Source: Pyropia yezoensis
Taxonomy: Eukaryota > Rhodophyta > Bangiophyceae > Bangiales > Bangiaceae
DNA: 64,000 nucleotides
NCBI GenBank assembly: GCA_009829735.1
Contig: CM020619.1
Location: forward strand, 5,596,083-5,660,082
Reading direction: 5' to 3'
The notes under the pieces are model-generated. The model was given only the letters and a program-made list of their open reading frames with translations. It was not told the DNA's origin and did not search any database. The translations under genes and the position numbers were made by a program. Below are positions 53,575 to 64,000 of this stretch, piece after piece; position 1 is the stretch's first letter; every line of letters begins with the position of its first letter.

Positions 53575-53936
53575 TGTAGCACAATAGGGAACCGCTGCAC
53601 GTCCACTCTCAGGGAACACTCACCACGGGGGATCGGCATCAACGTCACCGGGAGGCCAAGGTTGCTGTCCTTGGAGCGCAAGCCACGGGACCAAGATGGG
53701 AGCCCAAATGGGAGGGGCTCGTTGTTTTACCTTGGCCGGCGGTGGATTCGCCGCCGGCGCCCTCGTTATAAACCCTCGGAGACACTACTAACTACCCCCC
53801 ACCCCAAGATGGAAGTCGCTCTGGTCATGGGTAACTTATAGATACCGTAACCAGTGCGGACTCCCAAATTGACAGTTAAAAGTAAGAAGTAGCCCCCCTA
53901 TATTAGGGTCACCATACGGTCATCTATATTGCTAGA
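53575..53936 (-). repeat. Element F 3' LTR
   Basis: TGTAGCACAATAGGGAACC...TTGCTAGA on the plus strand. Subfamily differs from the D LTR (for example CGCTGCACG for CGTCGCACG). GTTATAAACC near 53766. Confidence 0.85.
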
Positions 53937-54410
53937 TATCCCCTCCTTAGATTCGGCCCGTCCTCGGGTCGAGTTGCATTCGGGTTTCCGAATGTAAGTG
54001 GGTCGTGTGACTGTTTACCAGTCGGGTGGGGCTTTGCGCCCTGTCGCAACAGACACCCCTTTTCGAGGTTGTCTGAGGGGGGTGCCCCCCTTCGTGTGGT
54101 ACACACACGATCCGTTTTCCGGACCGTTGAATTCCCGATGCGGGTTATTGTTCACGACCCCCCTTTCCGAGGGGTGGTGCAAGCGGATCCGCCACTAGGC
54201 GTCTGGTGGTAGGGGGGGCCCTCGCGTGTGGACGATTGAGTGTAGGGCGGGGGCTGCCCGCGCTGCGGGGGGGCGGTTGGGGGTGACCCCCCTTGATTAC
54301 CCTGTATTGGGGGGGCGTGGCCCCGATCCATGTGCCTGGGTGGAGCGCCCTCGTAGCTCGGTTGGCGCGGGTCGTCCCGCGCTGCCGTATCGCTCGTGCT
54401 GAGCTGTGTG

Positions 54411-54434
54411 GTTATAAGCGCGGGTGCCCGCGCT
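54411..54434 (+). promoter_or_regulatory. TATA-like motif and hairpin upstream of element F accessory gene
   Basis: GTTATAA followed by GCGCGGGTGCCCGCGC, ~110 bp before the ATG at 54523; conserved in E and, with small changes, in D. Confidence 0.45.
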
Positions 54435-54522
54435 TCTCTGGCTTGTCCGCGAGCGTTCCTCGTACCGGGTCGAGCCGGCTGCGGCTTTTTGCACAGGGCG
54501 CCCCTGCTACCCCGGCTCCACC

Positions 54523-56893
54523 ATGTCGGACCCCCAGGTACCCGGGGGCGAGGACGACCTCCTGGGTGAGGAGGAAGAGGTGATGCAGGACGACGTTCCC
54601 GTCTCCGCCACCGATGCCGAGTGCTTCTTAGCGAGCTCGTCAGACGAAGACGACGACCGCGTAACCGTTCGTGTGGCCCCGGAAGGCGCGCCGGGCGGGT
54701 TGTCGTCCGTGTGCAGTGGCACGACGGCTCCGTCGGGTGGCGGTCAACCGCGTGCAGCGGCTGCTGCTACCCCTACTCCTTCGGCGGCCCGGATGGCCCC
54801 TGTCGCCGGTGCCGGCGCGGTTCTACCCCAAGACGGCGCTGCCGGTGTGTCGGGCGGTCGTGGGGGTGCCCCGGCCGGGGCGGCGAGTCCAGACGGTGCG
54901 GGTGCCCGCCCGGTTGGTGGTGTGCCCGTGGCGGCAGGCAACGGGTCTACCCCCTCCCTCCCCGTGGTGCCCACGTCGGGCCCGGGTGGCGGCGATGCTC
55001 TGCCCGCGGTGCCGCGGGCGACAGCCGGTCAAGATGTGTCGTCGCCGATGGCGGTCGACTCCGGCAGTTACTCCGGGCGGGCGCCCGCCCTTCTTCTTCC
55101 TCCTCGGCCCCGTGCGCCTACGGCACCGGCCCATATGCCGGTGGGGCTTCCCCCGGCGCCCCCGATTCTTCCTGGACCCGCTCGGGTTGCCCCGCTGGGT
55201 GGCGGCGTCCCCTTGGCGGCGGGTCAACCTGCCGTGTCGGTGTCCAAGTTGGTGGCTCGGGTCAGGGGCCTGACTGTGCAGGAGTCCATGGACTCCGCCG
55301 GGCGGATGCGGGTGGACTTCCACCAGCCGCGTCACCGTGGAGAATCGTTTCGGCGCGTCAAGTTGGACCCGAGTTGGGAGCGGGAGTTGGTGCGGCTGGT
55401 CAACCAGCCGAATGCGGTCCGGGTGGAACATCACTGGATCCTGAGTCAGCCGGACGACCGGCATGCGCAGCTCTGGCGCACCCGGGTGGGGCGGGGTGAC
55501 GTCTCGCTCGACTCCGACTTCGGGGTTTGTGATTTGGTTACCCCCGCGTTGCCGCGGGAGGTTGACTACACGGCTAGTGCGCGGGGGATTGCGGCGGCGG
55601 CGGAGCTCGTGGCGTTTGGGTCGACGGTGGGCGACACCGGCCGGTATCCCGGGGCTGAGTACTTCCCGGGGGTACCCCCGTACCTGTCGTTGACGGCTCC
55701 GTACATGCCAATGGCGGGGCTGAAGTCAGCGTCGAGCTGGCGACGCAACCATCGTGTCATGGCGGATGCGTTCCGCACCTATATAACGTGTGCGTTGCAG
55801 ACCGGTAACGGTCGTGCGCCGGTGTACACTCTTGTACGCCCGCCTCTGTGGCAGGAGGGGTGGGAGCTCGCCCCTGCTTTCCGGTTTGACACCGGCCCCT
55901 GTCTTCGATACTTCGGGAGCGTGTTGGCCTCCCGGCCGGTCCACCCGTTGCAGGGTACCTTCACCCTTGAGGTTACCCTCGGGCAGGCTTCTTCGTTCTT
56001 GCTGTCCGTCCGCCGGCAGGGGCGTCTGTTTCATCTTCCGACGGGTGTCCGTCGGCATATCGGGCAGCTAGGCGTGGACATGAGCGCTGCCAAGACCGGG
56101 TTGGCCCGGGAGTTCGAGGCCCTGCTGGCCGTTCACGATGCCGTGAACTGGGCCGCCGTGTTGACCATTCCCCCCTACCGGGACCCGCAGTCTGGGGCTA
56201 CCCCCTTGCCTCGTCACTCGTTGCGAATCCGGCGTACTCAGCCGGGTGAGCCCAATTGCCGTGGGTGGGCGTCCACCGAGGCTGTCCTTGACCTCTGTAT
56301 CCCCATGGTTATCCATGAACCTCTTCAGGTCCTCGCCCCGTGGTTCGGTAACCCGATGCCGTCGGCGGTTGGCCGTCGTTCCCGAGAAGGGGGACTCTGC
56401 GGGTTGGGAGCGTGAGGTGTCCCGTCGTCGGGCGGAGCCCCGTCGGGGCTACGGTGGGGCCCCTTCAGCGGGGTCCTACCGGGCCTCGTATCAGGCGCCA
56501 CCGGATCCGGTGGTGGCCGTGTCGGCCCCTGTGGCTCCTCTGGCTGCGCCGATGTCCACTTCCGCCCCTGCCCTGCGTGACGGGGGTTCCCGTCTATGGT
56601 ATGGGGGCGTTGACGCCCTCATTGCCCGCGAGATACGGGAGGGTCTCTCTGTTAGCTGGGGGGATATCGCCCCAGGTGCTGCGCTGGCTGGGTCCGCGCG
56701 TTGCTTCGGTAGCGTGCTGGACCGCCTCCAGACCGCTCTGGAGGACGTCGAGGCTGGTCGCAGCACCCTTGTTCAGCTGTGCACCGAGGAAACTCGGGTG
56801 ATTGACCGTCGCGAGATTGCCGACCGGTGGAGCATGGAGGTGTACGCGGTTACGCGTGAGTGGCCTCCCTCAGGCAGCGGGTCTACCCACTGA
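54523..56893 (+). CDS. Element F antisense accessory gene region
   Basis: The longest clean copy of the accessory protein: acidic head (GEDDLLGEEEEVMQDD; SSSDEDDDR), Gly/Ala/Pro linker, then conserved globular blocks (VRVEHHWILSQPDDRHAQLW; FRTYITCALQTGNGRAPVYT; FRFDTGPCLRYFGSVLASRP; HLPTGVRRHIGQLGV; PRHSLRIRRTQPGE). Last is a helical C-terminal section (LWYGGVDALIAREIREGLSV; FGSVLDRLQTALEDVEAG) ending GSGSTH. About 780 residues in all. No transmembrane segment, no zinc knuckle, no known enzyme motif. High identity with E and recognisable identity with D in exactly the globular blocks argues for protein-level constraint. This copy is broken. Confidence 0.65.
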
Positions 56894-57340
56894 GGAGTGC
56901 TCTTGTTTGTGAGGGAGAGGGACCCGGTGACCCTTATGGTCGCCAGGTAGTAGAGAGTACAACTTATCCCCCGCTGGGGCGCTTGCATGATACCGATGCT
57001 TGCCTTTGGGGAGTACCCCGTCTGACTTAGCCGTGGCTTGCCTCGGCTCTTTCTCGCGCCCCAACCCGTCCGGGTTGGTTAATACTCATGAAGGTCAACC
57101 TTCCTTGGTCCGTCACTTGCCCCATGGATGAGGGCTTACATTTGTGTAAGTCTCAGGTTACTTTGAAATTATCAGAGTTAGTCATCTCCTTCAAGTAAAC
57201 TTGTACAAGTCAGTAGCTTACTTAGTTTGCCCAAGTCCGCTCCAACTTAGTAACCTAAGTCTTGCCGAATCCATGTGACACCCTACTTAGTAGGTGTAAG
57301 CCTCACCCCCCAACAGCCGAAGTCGGTGTCGGTTGGGTTG

Positions 57341-60300
57341 TTAAACTAGGCGTCGTCGCCTCATGTAAGGCATGAGAAGTTGGCGGGGTATGTTTGCCGC
57401 CTGTTCCCAGGTGGGTGAGTCGTATCCGACCCACATCACCTTGACGTACCAGGGTCCTGGTAGGTCCGGGTCGGTGTGTCCGACCACGCTCTCTACTTGG
57501 TATGGAATCCCATCCGGTCCCACCGGGTTATCTGACCGGTGGGTTGTAAGAGCTTCATGTAGCAACCCAGCCGGTACCGGCTGAGGCTGTTCCGGCTTCG
57601 GAGCAGGTGTCACATCATTGAGGTTGATGCGTTGTATCTCCGTATCGGAGTGAAGAATGACAGAGCGATCATCTCTGTGTAGGATCTGGTACGGTCCCTT
57701 GACCGGTTGCATGAGCTTGTTCCCTCGGAACTTCTAGTGTCTGATATAGACCCAGTCACCTGTCATCAGGGTGGCGTTGCGCACCCGTAGTCGGGCGTCA
57801 AAGTTCTTCTTGTATCAAAGTTGAGTTCGGTCAAGGGCACCCTTGAGCTTAGGTATCATCCACGATACCTTGGCCAACCAAACTAGGTGTATGCGTTTGG
57901 CCGGGCGGCCCTTCGGCGTGTCATACCGAGTGCACCTGCCTGGTGGCAGCGTCAGGTTACCGAGGCCCAGTGGCATGACCCACTCCAGTGGGGCGATGTT
58001 CGTGCTCCGATGTGGCCTGGCATTGTATGCCAGGGTGAGTACGGACAGGAGCCTGTCCCAAGTGTTCGTCTGCTCGGCCACGTAGCACTGTAGCATCTTG
58101 ACGATGGTGCGGTTGAACCGCTCCACCTGCCCGTTGGATTGCGGGTGGTAGTCGGGTGCCCGACGGGGTTCGATACCGAACATGCCCAGGACCTTCGTGC
58201 AGAATGCTGACGTAAGGCTTGCTCCGTTGTCGGAGAGGAGTTGCTTCATGACTCCGTATGCACTGATCCAGTGGTCAACCACTGCGTTCATGATGGTGTG
58301 TGCTGTAACATTCGGGATAGCTGCCGCTCGTGACAGCTTAGTGAGTCGGTCAGACATGACCAGGATGTACCTGTTCCCTTCTTCCGTTACCGGAAGCGGC
58401 CCGAGTATGTCGATAGCGACTTGCTCGTTGGGCCCATCCGGGGGGAACAGTTTCATAGCGGATGCCCGCCTATGAAGACTCATGCGGCTGCGTGCACAGG
58501 GGTGGCATCCCCTTACGTGGTCGACCACGTCGACGGCCATTGCTGGCCCGTAGAAGAACCTTCGCATTGCTGCGAACATGCGTGAACCCCCCGGGTGTCC
58601 GGCTGTGGGGTTCTCGTGTTCTCGTTCCATGACGGCTTGTCGTAAGGACACGGGAACTTCGACCTGATGCCGCCCATCGGCGGGTGCCCGCCGTTATATG
58701 AGTCCGTCTTCATTCTCGGAGAAGATGCCGGCCGTGCCGGCCAGGAGGTTAGCGCGATGGCGTCTGCAGTCATCGTCATTGGCCTGTGCCTCGCGGAAGT
58801 CCGCGAGTGTCAATGGGCGCATCGACATCGATGACGAAGGTACCCCGTCTGTGCGGTAACGCAAGGACGGGAGGGGACAGTAGGGCACGCTTCAGCGACT
58901 CGAATGCCTTCTCCTCGCTAGGCGAAGGGGGTTGGAGCACCTTGGGCAAGGCGCTGCTCGTCAGTACAGTTAACGGTTTAGCTATCCGAGCGAAGTCCTT
59001 GACGAATCGTCGGTACACGTTGCACATTCCCAGGAAGCTCTTGAGCTGCGTCTGGGTGTGAGGGAACCTGGCATCCCGGAGTGCCCGGGTATTGGCTTCG
59101 AGTACCCCTAGTTTACCAGGGGATATCTGGTGACCCAGATAATCAACCTTCTGTTGGAAGAAGGCGCACTCCTTCAGACGCAGGGTTACCCCGGCGTTCC
59201 TCAAGAGGGTGAGTACCTCGTCAACATGTTGTACATGGTCATCCATGTTGCGCGAGAAGACGATGACGTCATCGAGGTAAACTAGGCAGTTACGCCATTT
59301 GACTCACGACAGTGTATTGTCGATTGCCCGCTGGAATGTAGCGAGGGCGTTGGACAATCCAAAGAGCAGCCTTAGGAACTCGTACGCGCCACTGTGACAG
59401 ACGAACGCCGTCTTGGGGATATCCTCCTCTGCAACGGGAATCTGCCAGTACCCGGCATTGCAGTCGATGGTGGTAAACACCGTGTCCTCCCCCAGGGAGT
59501 CGATGCATTCATCCATCCTCGGTAAGGGGTATGAGTCCCTCTTGGTAACCAAGTTGAGGCGTCGATAATCGATGCAAAATTGAGGGGTTTGATCCTTCTT
59601 CGGTACGATAACGACTGGAGCGCCCCACTCCGACGTCGAAGGTCGGATCACCTTAGCTTTGCTCATCCTCTTCACTTCTCCAGGAACGATCTCTCGTTGC
59701 CTAGGTCCCGCGCAATGCGGTTGTGACCGCGCTGGTCGAGCACCTGGTACCAGGTCTATACGGTGTTGGGTTGCCCCAACGGTACCCAGCGACCCACCGG
59801 TCCACATGACGTCATGCTTTCTTAGCATCCGTCGTACCCCTTCAGCTACCGAGGAGGGGAGATGGTCGAGGTCAGCCTCGGCCAGTGCCTTCAAGGCTTC
59901 TTGGTCCTTCGGCGGAATGTCCGCCAGAGCTGGTGATGGGCTAGGCTTCCCGTCATCGGGTTGCTGCAGCTCGGTGGTCTCGGCGACCGCCAGTCCCTCA
60001 AGTGGTTCCACTTGACCTTCCTTGTCAGAGATAAGGATTTCCCCTTCGTAGAGCTCGGCGATCCCCGAGGACATTTCCTTTCGGAAGGGTGACTGCCTTA
60101 CGGCGATCGTTTGCCATCACGAGGAGTGATGACCCCCCCGCCGGGAGGTCTACGATACCGTTGGCCATGGTCAACCCATGGCGCTTGTAGGTTCGTACGT
60201 TGGACTGGACTCTGCAGATGCCTGCGAGGTCACAGTTAACCGGGAGGACGGTCTCCGATAACGGCTCAAAGCGAGTCCGCTTAGCCAGCCGGAGTGTCTT

Positions 60301-60942
60301 CGGTTCTACGCTTGCGTATACCTCAGCCACGTTAACGTGGCTCCCTTGTGGCTTCAGGTTCCTGACGATAGCAGTCTGTCCTCTCTTTGTCCCGTCGGCC
60401 TCTAGCAGCCCGACGGTCCTCCGGCCCGGCTGGATTGCGTCAACGTGAACGTTGATGAAGGTGCACCTCAGTATGCAGGGCACAGATAGAGTCTCGCACA
60501 CCAGGAATTCAACTTTCGTAGTGAGCTCCCCGATGGTGACCTGCAGCGACATCGCTGCGGTCGTACGAATGAGACGACCATTCGCATCCTTGATCGTGGG
60601 TCCCCGAGCAACTTTGATTCGCGGGAGCCACTTGTCCGGGAGGGTATCCTTCCGGATCAGGTTCGGTCCAGCCCCTGTATCCAGCACAGGGTAGTACGAT
60701 CGGGTCGACTGGGGGTCAACCCCCAGTGTGGCTGATACCTTGAAGTTCTCCAAGGTGAACAGTACGTGGCCTGCACCGATGTCCGGTGTAGCTCGGGCAT
60801 CCTGAACAGGGCCCGTGTCTGGTTCCATGTGACGGGGCTTCCCGTCCTCTCCTCCCAACCTTAGAGGTTGGTCATCAATCCCCTGACGCCGTGTCGTCGG
60901 GGCCGGAAGGTGTACCCGGGGGTTGATGCGGCGTCGACTCAA
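57341..60942 (-). pseudogene. Element F pol region
   Basis: Protease (VLDTGAGPNLIRKDTLPDKW), RT (FTTIDCNAGYWQIPVAEEDI), short RNase H traces, integrase (AIDILGPLPVTEEGNRYILV; YHPQSNGQVERFN), and a chromodomain at the end (YQVESVVGHTDPDLPGPWYV, then MWVGYDSPTWEQ). Clearly a decayed copy of the element D pol. Confidence 0.85.
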
Positions 60943-61025
60943 CCGCGCTCTCCGTGGGGCTTTCCCCGCGGCAGTCCGGGGTGGCTTTCTAGGGTTACCC
61001 CAGCGACCCCGTGTCGTCCTTCCTC

Positions 61026-63209
61026 TTACTCGTTTCCCGTGCTCGGCCGGGTACTATCTTCCGGGATATCCGGAAGAGGAGGTGCCTCCTCGACTGCCAG
61101 TACTCCTCCTGGGGCTTGCTGCCTACCCGGTGCCGGGCCTCTGGCGGGATACCCCCCTATGGATGCCTTGCGTCGCGCCGCTGCCCGTCGAGACTCCTCC
61201 GGGATGCGCGGGCATGCGGACACCCAGTGTTGGGGGTCTCCGCACAGCATGCATCCGAACGTACCGGCCGTCCCGGGCGTCCGCGTCGGGTTGCCTCCAT
61301 AGGTCCGGTTGCCTGCCTCGGGCGACCGAGCGCCTGCCTCTTGGTATGCCTTGGGTCCCGGTGCCAGCCGGAACATGGACTCCCCCAGCCGATTGGTTCT
61401 ACCAGCGATGTGCGGAGGTGCCTCCGTATGCACTGCCCATGTCGGCATGGGTTGGTGGGGGTTATCCGTAACCGGGGAGTACCCCGTAGTCCGCACATAC
61501 GTGACGCGCCGTCCCGCGCTCTCGCTGACCTGGAACTGGGTCCCAGCCGGGGCGATGTACGCTATCGTACCATGCTCATCAATCACCGGCGTCGCCGGTA
61601 GCAACAGGTGGCCCTGTTGGTCGACTAGAGGATCATCCTCATCCGTAGGGGTATGTTCGGTCGCCACCAATACTGGTGCGGCCTTACGCTTCACCTTCTC
61701 TTGCCTCGGTGCCGGGGTAAAACTGGGCTTGCCCCCCTCACCCTTGGGCTTCGGGGCCAAGGCACATTCCGGGTGTAGCACCCGGTAGGCGTCCCCTAGG
61801 GACTTGCACATATGCATCAGTCGACTGAAGTTCGTCCGAGCCGTAATGGCTCCTCGTGCGGATATCCGCACGTAGTTGGGTACTCCTGCGAACAGGATGA
61901 CCCGTGGCTCCCCTTTGCCGAAAAGCTTCCCCAGCTCGTAGTCGAGCTCTTGGATCCGGCGTCCAAACATCTCCTCATCCTCCCAGGACTGGGAGGTGGC
62001 GGTGCGAAGGGCCCGATAGTGGTCTTCGCACTTGTCCTCACTGAGGTAGATGCTAAGCAGCTCCTTGAGAATCCCACGGTAATCCATGGGAGTGGCTGCG
62101 ACCGTCATTCCCGGCATCAGGGATGCCTGGCGGAGGATGCCTCGTACCCGTTCATCAACGAAGAACGGGAGGATCTCCAGCGCCAGCCCCTCGTTGACGA
62201 GTGCCTTGTCCGCGGCTGCCTTGAAGCTTGTCAAGAAGCCAAGGACTACCAACGGGCGTCCGTTCGGGCCCCCGAACATAGGGACTCCCTTCATTAGGGT
62301 CTGCATAGAGCGGATCGCTCGGTGCGAGGTAGTACGCATCGATTCCGATTCGGTAGTGGATCGGTCCTCCAAATGATAACGTTCAGGAGTCAGTACCGAC
62401 CTGAAGACTTCGTTGACAATCTCCGTGTCCGCGTCCTGGATGTCCAGTCGCTTGGCCAGTTGATGAGTAAACTCATCGGACTCCATCCGCTTCAGTAAGC
62501 TCGCAGTAGCCTGCGCTGTCATCGCTTGTACCAGTGACGCTGGAACTTCCGGCGTCGGCGCCTCGGGTACCCGAGTTGCTTGGCTTTCGTCGTGAAAGGG
62601 ATACTGCAAGACGGTACTGCCTCCCCCCATCGCCGACTCTGTTCCGGCGTAAGTATCCGCCGGATCATGTCCGCGGAGCCCGCTCTGGGTGCTCCGAGCG
62701 TAGCGCTCTGTATGGCTACGTTCCATCACGGCTGACGAGTCGGATCCATAACCCGCCGGGTCCGGGGGTTGTCCAGGAGTAGCAACACCGGGGTTGACCC
62801 TGGTCGACTCCGAAAGTAGTCCGGCCGGTTCGAACCGTACCGGTGTGGGAGGAACACGACGGGGTACCGTCGTGTGGCGTGTTGACATCAGCACAGCCAT
62901 TGCGTCCTCCGTACGCTCTTGACGGGCGTCGAGTCCAGGGAACCGTGCCTCGATGCGAGCCAATGATGCCATCAGGGAATCCCCTGGTGAAGGTGGCGGC
63001 GGCGTAAGGTCGGCAGAGGACAGTTACGGCGGTCCGCCGCCCCCGGCCGTCTGTGCCGTACCAAACGTCGATCCGGCACCAGAAGGCATCGGTGTCTCAA
63101 TGTTGTCGATCGGGTTACCGGTCCCGGTTCCCGGGTTCAGCTCCGGGGTCGGCGTCGACGCCGATCCGTCATCTTGAACGTTCCCCGTCTCTTGGGTAGA
63201 CATAGTCAC
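61026..63209 (-). pseudogene. Element F gag region
   Basis: Begins MTMSTQETGNVQDDGSASTP as in D, with the coiled stretch LARIEARFPGLDARQERTED, gag core, and a complete CCHC knuckle CMLCGDPQHWVSAC. More open than its pol. Confidence 0.85.
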
Positions 63210-63428
63210 AATCAGTCAACCGACGTAACAGTCACCACGAAGAAGAGAGCGAGGGGGTAATTGGGGGAGAGTAACCGTAGATCGCAGTCAATGTCAACCA
63301 CTCAAAACAATCAAACAGATCGGAGCACCACGAGTACAAGAAAAGGACCGGATCTCCATCCGTGTGCCAGGGCCGAAGACGGCATCACCACAAGGGTGAC
63401 GGAAACCCATCCCCTGCTGCTCCACCAA

Positions 63429-63790
63429 TGTAGCACAATAGGGAACCGCTGCACGTCCACACTCAGGGAACACTCACCAGGGAGGATCGGCACCAGCGTC
63501 ACCGGGAGGCCAAGGTTGCTGTCCTTCGAGCACAAGCCATGGGACCAAGATGGGAGCCCGAATAGGAGGGGCTTGTTGTTCTACCTTGGCCGGCGGTGGA
63601 TTCGCCGCCGGCGCCCTCGTTATAAACCCTCGGAGACACTACTAACTACCCCCCACCCCAAGATGGAAGTCGCTCTGGTCATGGGTAACTTACAGATACC
63701 GTAACCAGTGCGGACTCTCAAATTGACAGTTAAGGGTTAGAAGTAGCCCACCTATATTAGGGTCACAATACGGTCATCCATATTGCTACA
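63429..63790 (-). repeat. Element F 5' LTR
   Basis: 362 bp, TGTAGCACAATAGGG...TTGCTACA; the primer-binding site is one base to its left on the plus strand. About 21 differences from 53575-53936. Confidence 0.85.
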
Positions 63791-63791
63791 C

Positions 63792-64000
63792 GGCGACGGC
63801 GGCAGTGACGGCGACAGTAAAGACGACAGCGGCAGCGACGACGGCAGTGACAGTGACAGCGGCAGCGACGACGGCAGTGACAATGACAGCGTAAGCGAGT
63901 ACGTCCTAGGCGCCGCCGACGGCAAAGGCGGGCGTGTCGGCGACAGGAGTCCTGGCGCTGAACCTGTTACCTCAGCTGTTGGTCGTGCCAAGGGGAAGGG
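63792..64000 (+). CDS. Ser/Asp/Gly-repeat protein fragment (host flank), partial at both ends
   Basis: Open to the window edge: GDGGSDGDSKDDSGSDDGSD, with a 30-nt unit encoding DSGSDDGSDS/N repeated twice, then VSEYVLGAADGKGGRVGDRS. Ser-Asp repeats of this type are common in acidic nuclear or wall proteins and are phosphorylation-prone. The LTR of element F lies immediately to the left, so the beginning of the frame is elsewhere. Weak evidence for a real gene; could be simple-sequence DNA. Confidence 0.35.

Larger units (their letters stand above)
53575..63790 (-). mobile_element. Ty3/gypsy element F (D family)
   Basis: About 10.2 kb with 362-bp LTRs (53575-53936, 63429-63790) differing at about 21 sites (~6%), so older than D by this measure. 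Parts as in D: gag, pol, and plus-strand accessory gene between integrase and 3' LTR. It also has a ~450-bp AT-richer spacer (56894-57340) between accessory gene and pol end. Broken, with about eight to ten breaks. Flanking 5-mers (CACCG left, CGGCG right) do not match, so no target duplication is visible. Confidence 0.85.

Overview
The window looks like nuclear DNA of a very GC-rich alga. A red alga of the Bangiales (Porphyra/Pyropia) type is my best guess, from G+C-saturated coding sequence, Ala/Gly/Pro-rich insertions, few and short introns, and a mitochondrial ATP synthase gene with a spliced structure. This is inference; no species marker is present. Roughly four fifths of the 64 kb is transposable-element DNA with islands of host genes between.

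Left island (1-6.9 kb): the 5' half of a mitochondrial F1Fo ATP synthase delta-subunit gene (minus strand, one visible intron), a plus-strand low-complexity protein whose C-terminus resembles the small C-terminal domain of ANL adenylating enzymes, and, tail-to-tail with it, a minus-strand XRCC3-like RAD51 paralog. Next is a pogo/Tigger-type DNA transposon gene (from 6.9 kb) cut in two by a 12.7 kb Ty3/gypsy chromovirus array. The array has an LTR-internal-LTR-internal-LTR layout, contains a 500-N assembly gap, and is bounded by the 5-bp target duplication ATGTT. The 5' part of the transposase reappears at 21.18 kb.

Middle (21.3-45.1 kb): an unassigned stretch, a Ty1/copia reverse-transcriptase relic, then Ty3/gypsy element C (24300-45081, target duplication GCGGC), which has split a host GATA zinc-finger gene. 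Element C is itself split inside pol by element D (29982-40464, target duplication CAACAG).

Right part (45.1-64 kb): the GATA finger exon, an uncertain minus-strand gene, and a convergent pair of paralogous host genes of unknown family. Then come a truncated relative of D (element E), another D-family element (F, 53575-63790), and at the edge a Ser/Asp-repeat reading frame.

The most unusual biology is in C, D, E and F. All carry a long gene on the strand opposite to gag-pol, between the integrase end and the 3' LTR. In D, E and F it has a conserved TATA-like motif and hairpin about 110 bp upstream of its ATG. D and F in particular are packed with short perfect inverted repeats throughout coding sequence. 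A second oddity is a zinc-finger gene placed between the 5' LTR and gag in the A/B array. All LTR elements here are treated as fossils; only A/B (LTRs about 0.5% apart) looks recent.
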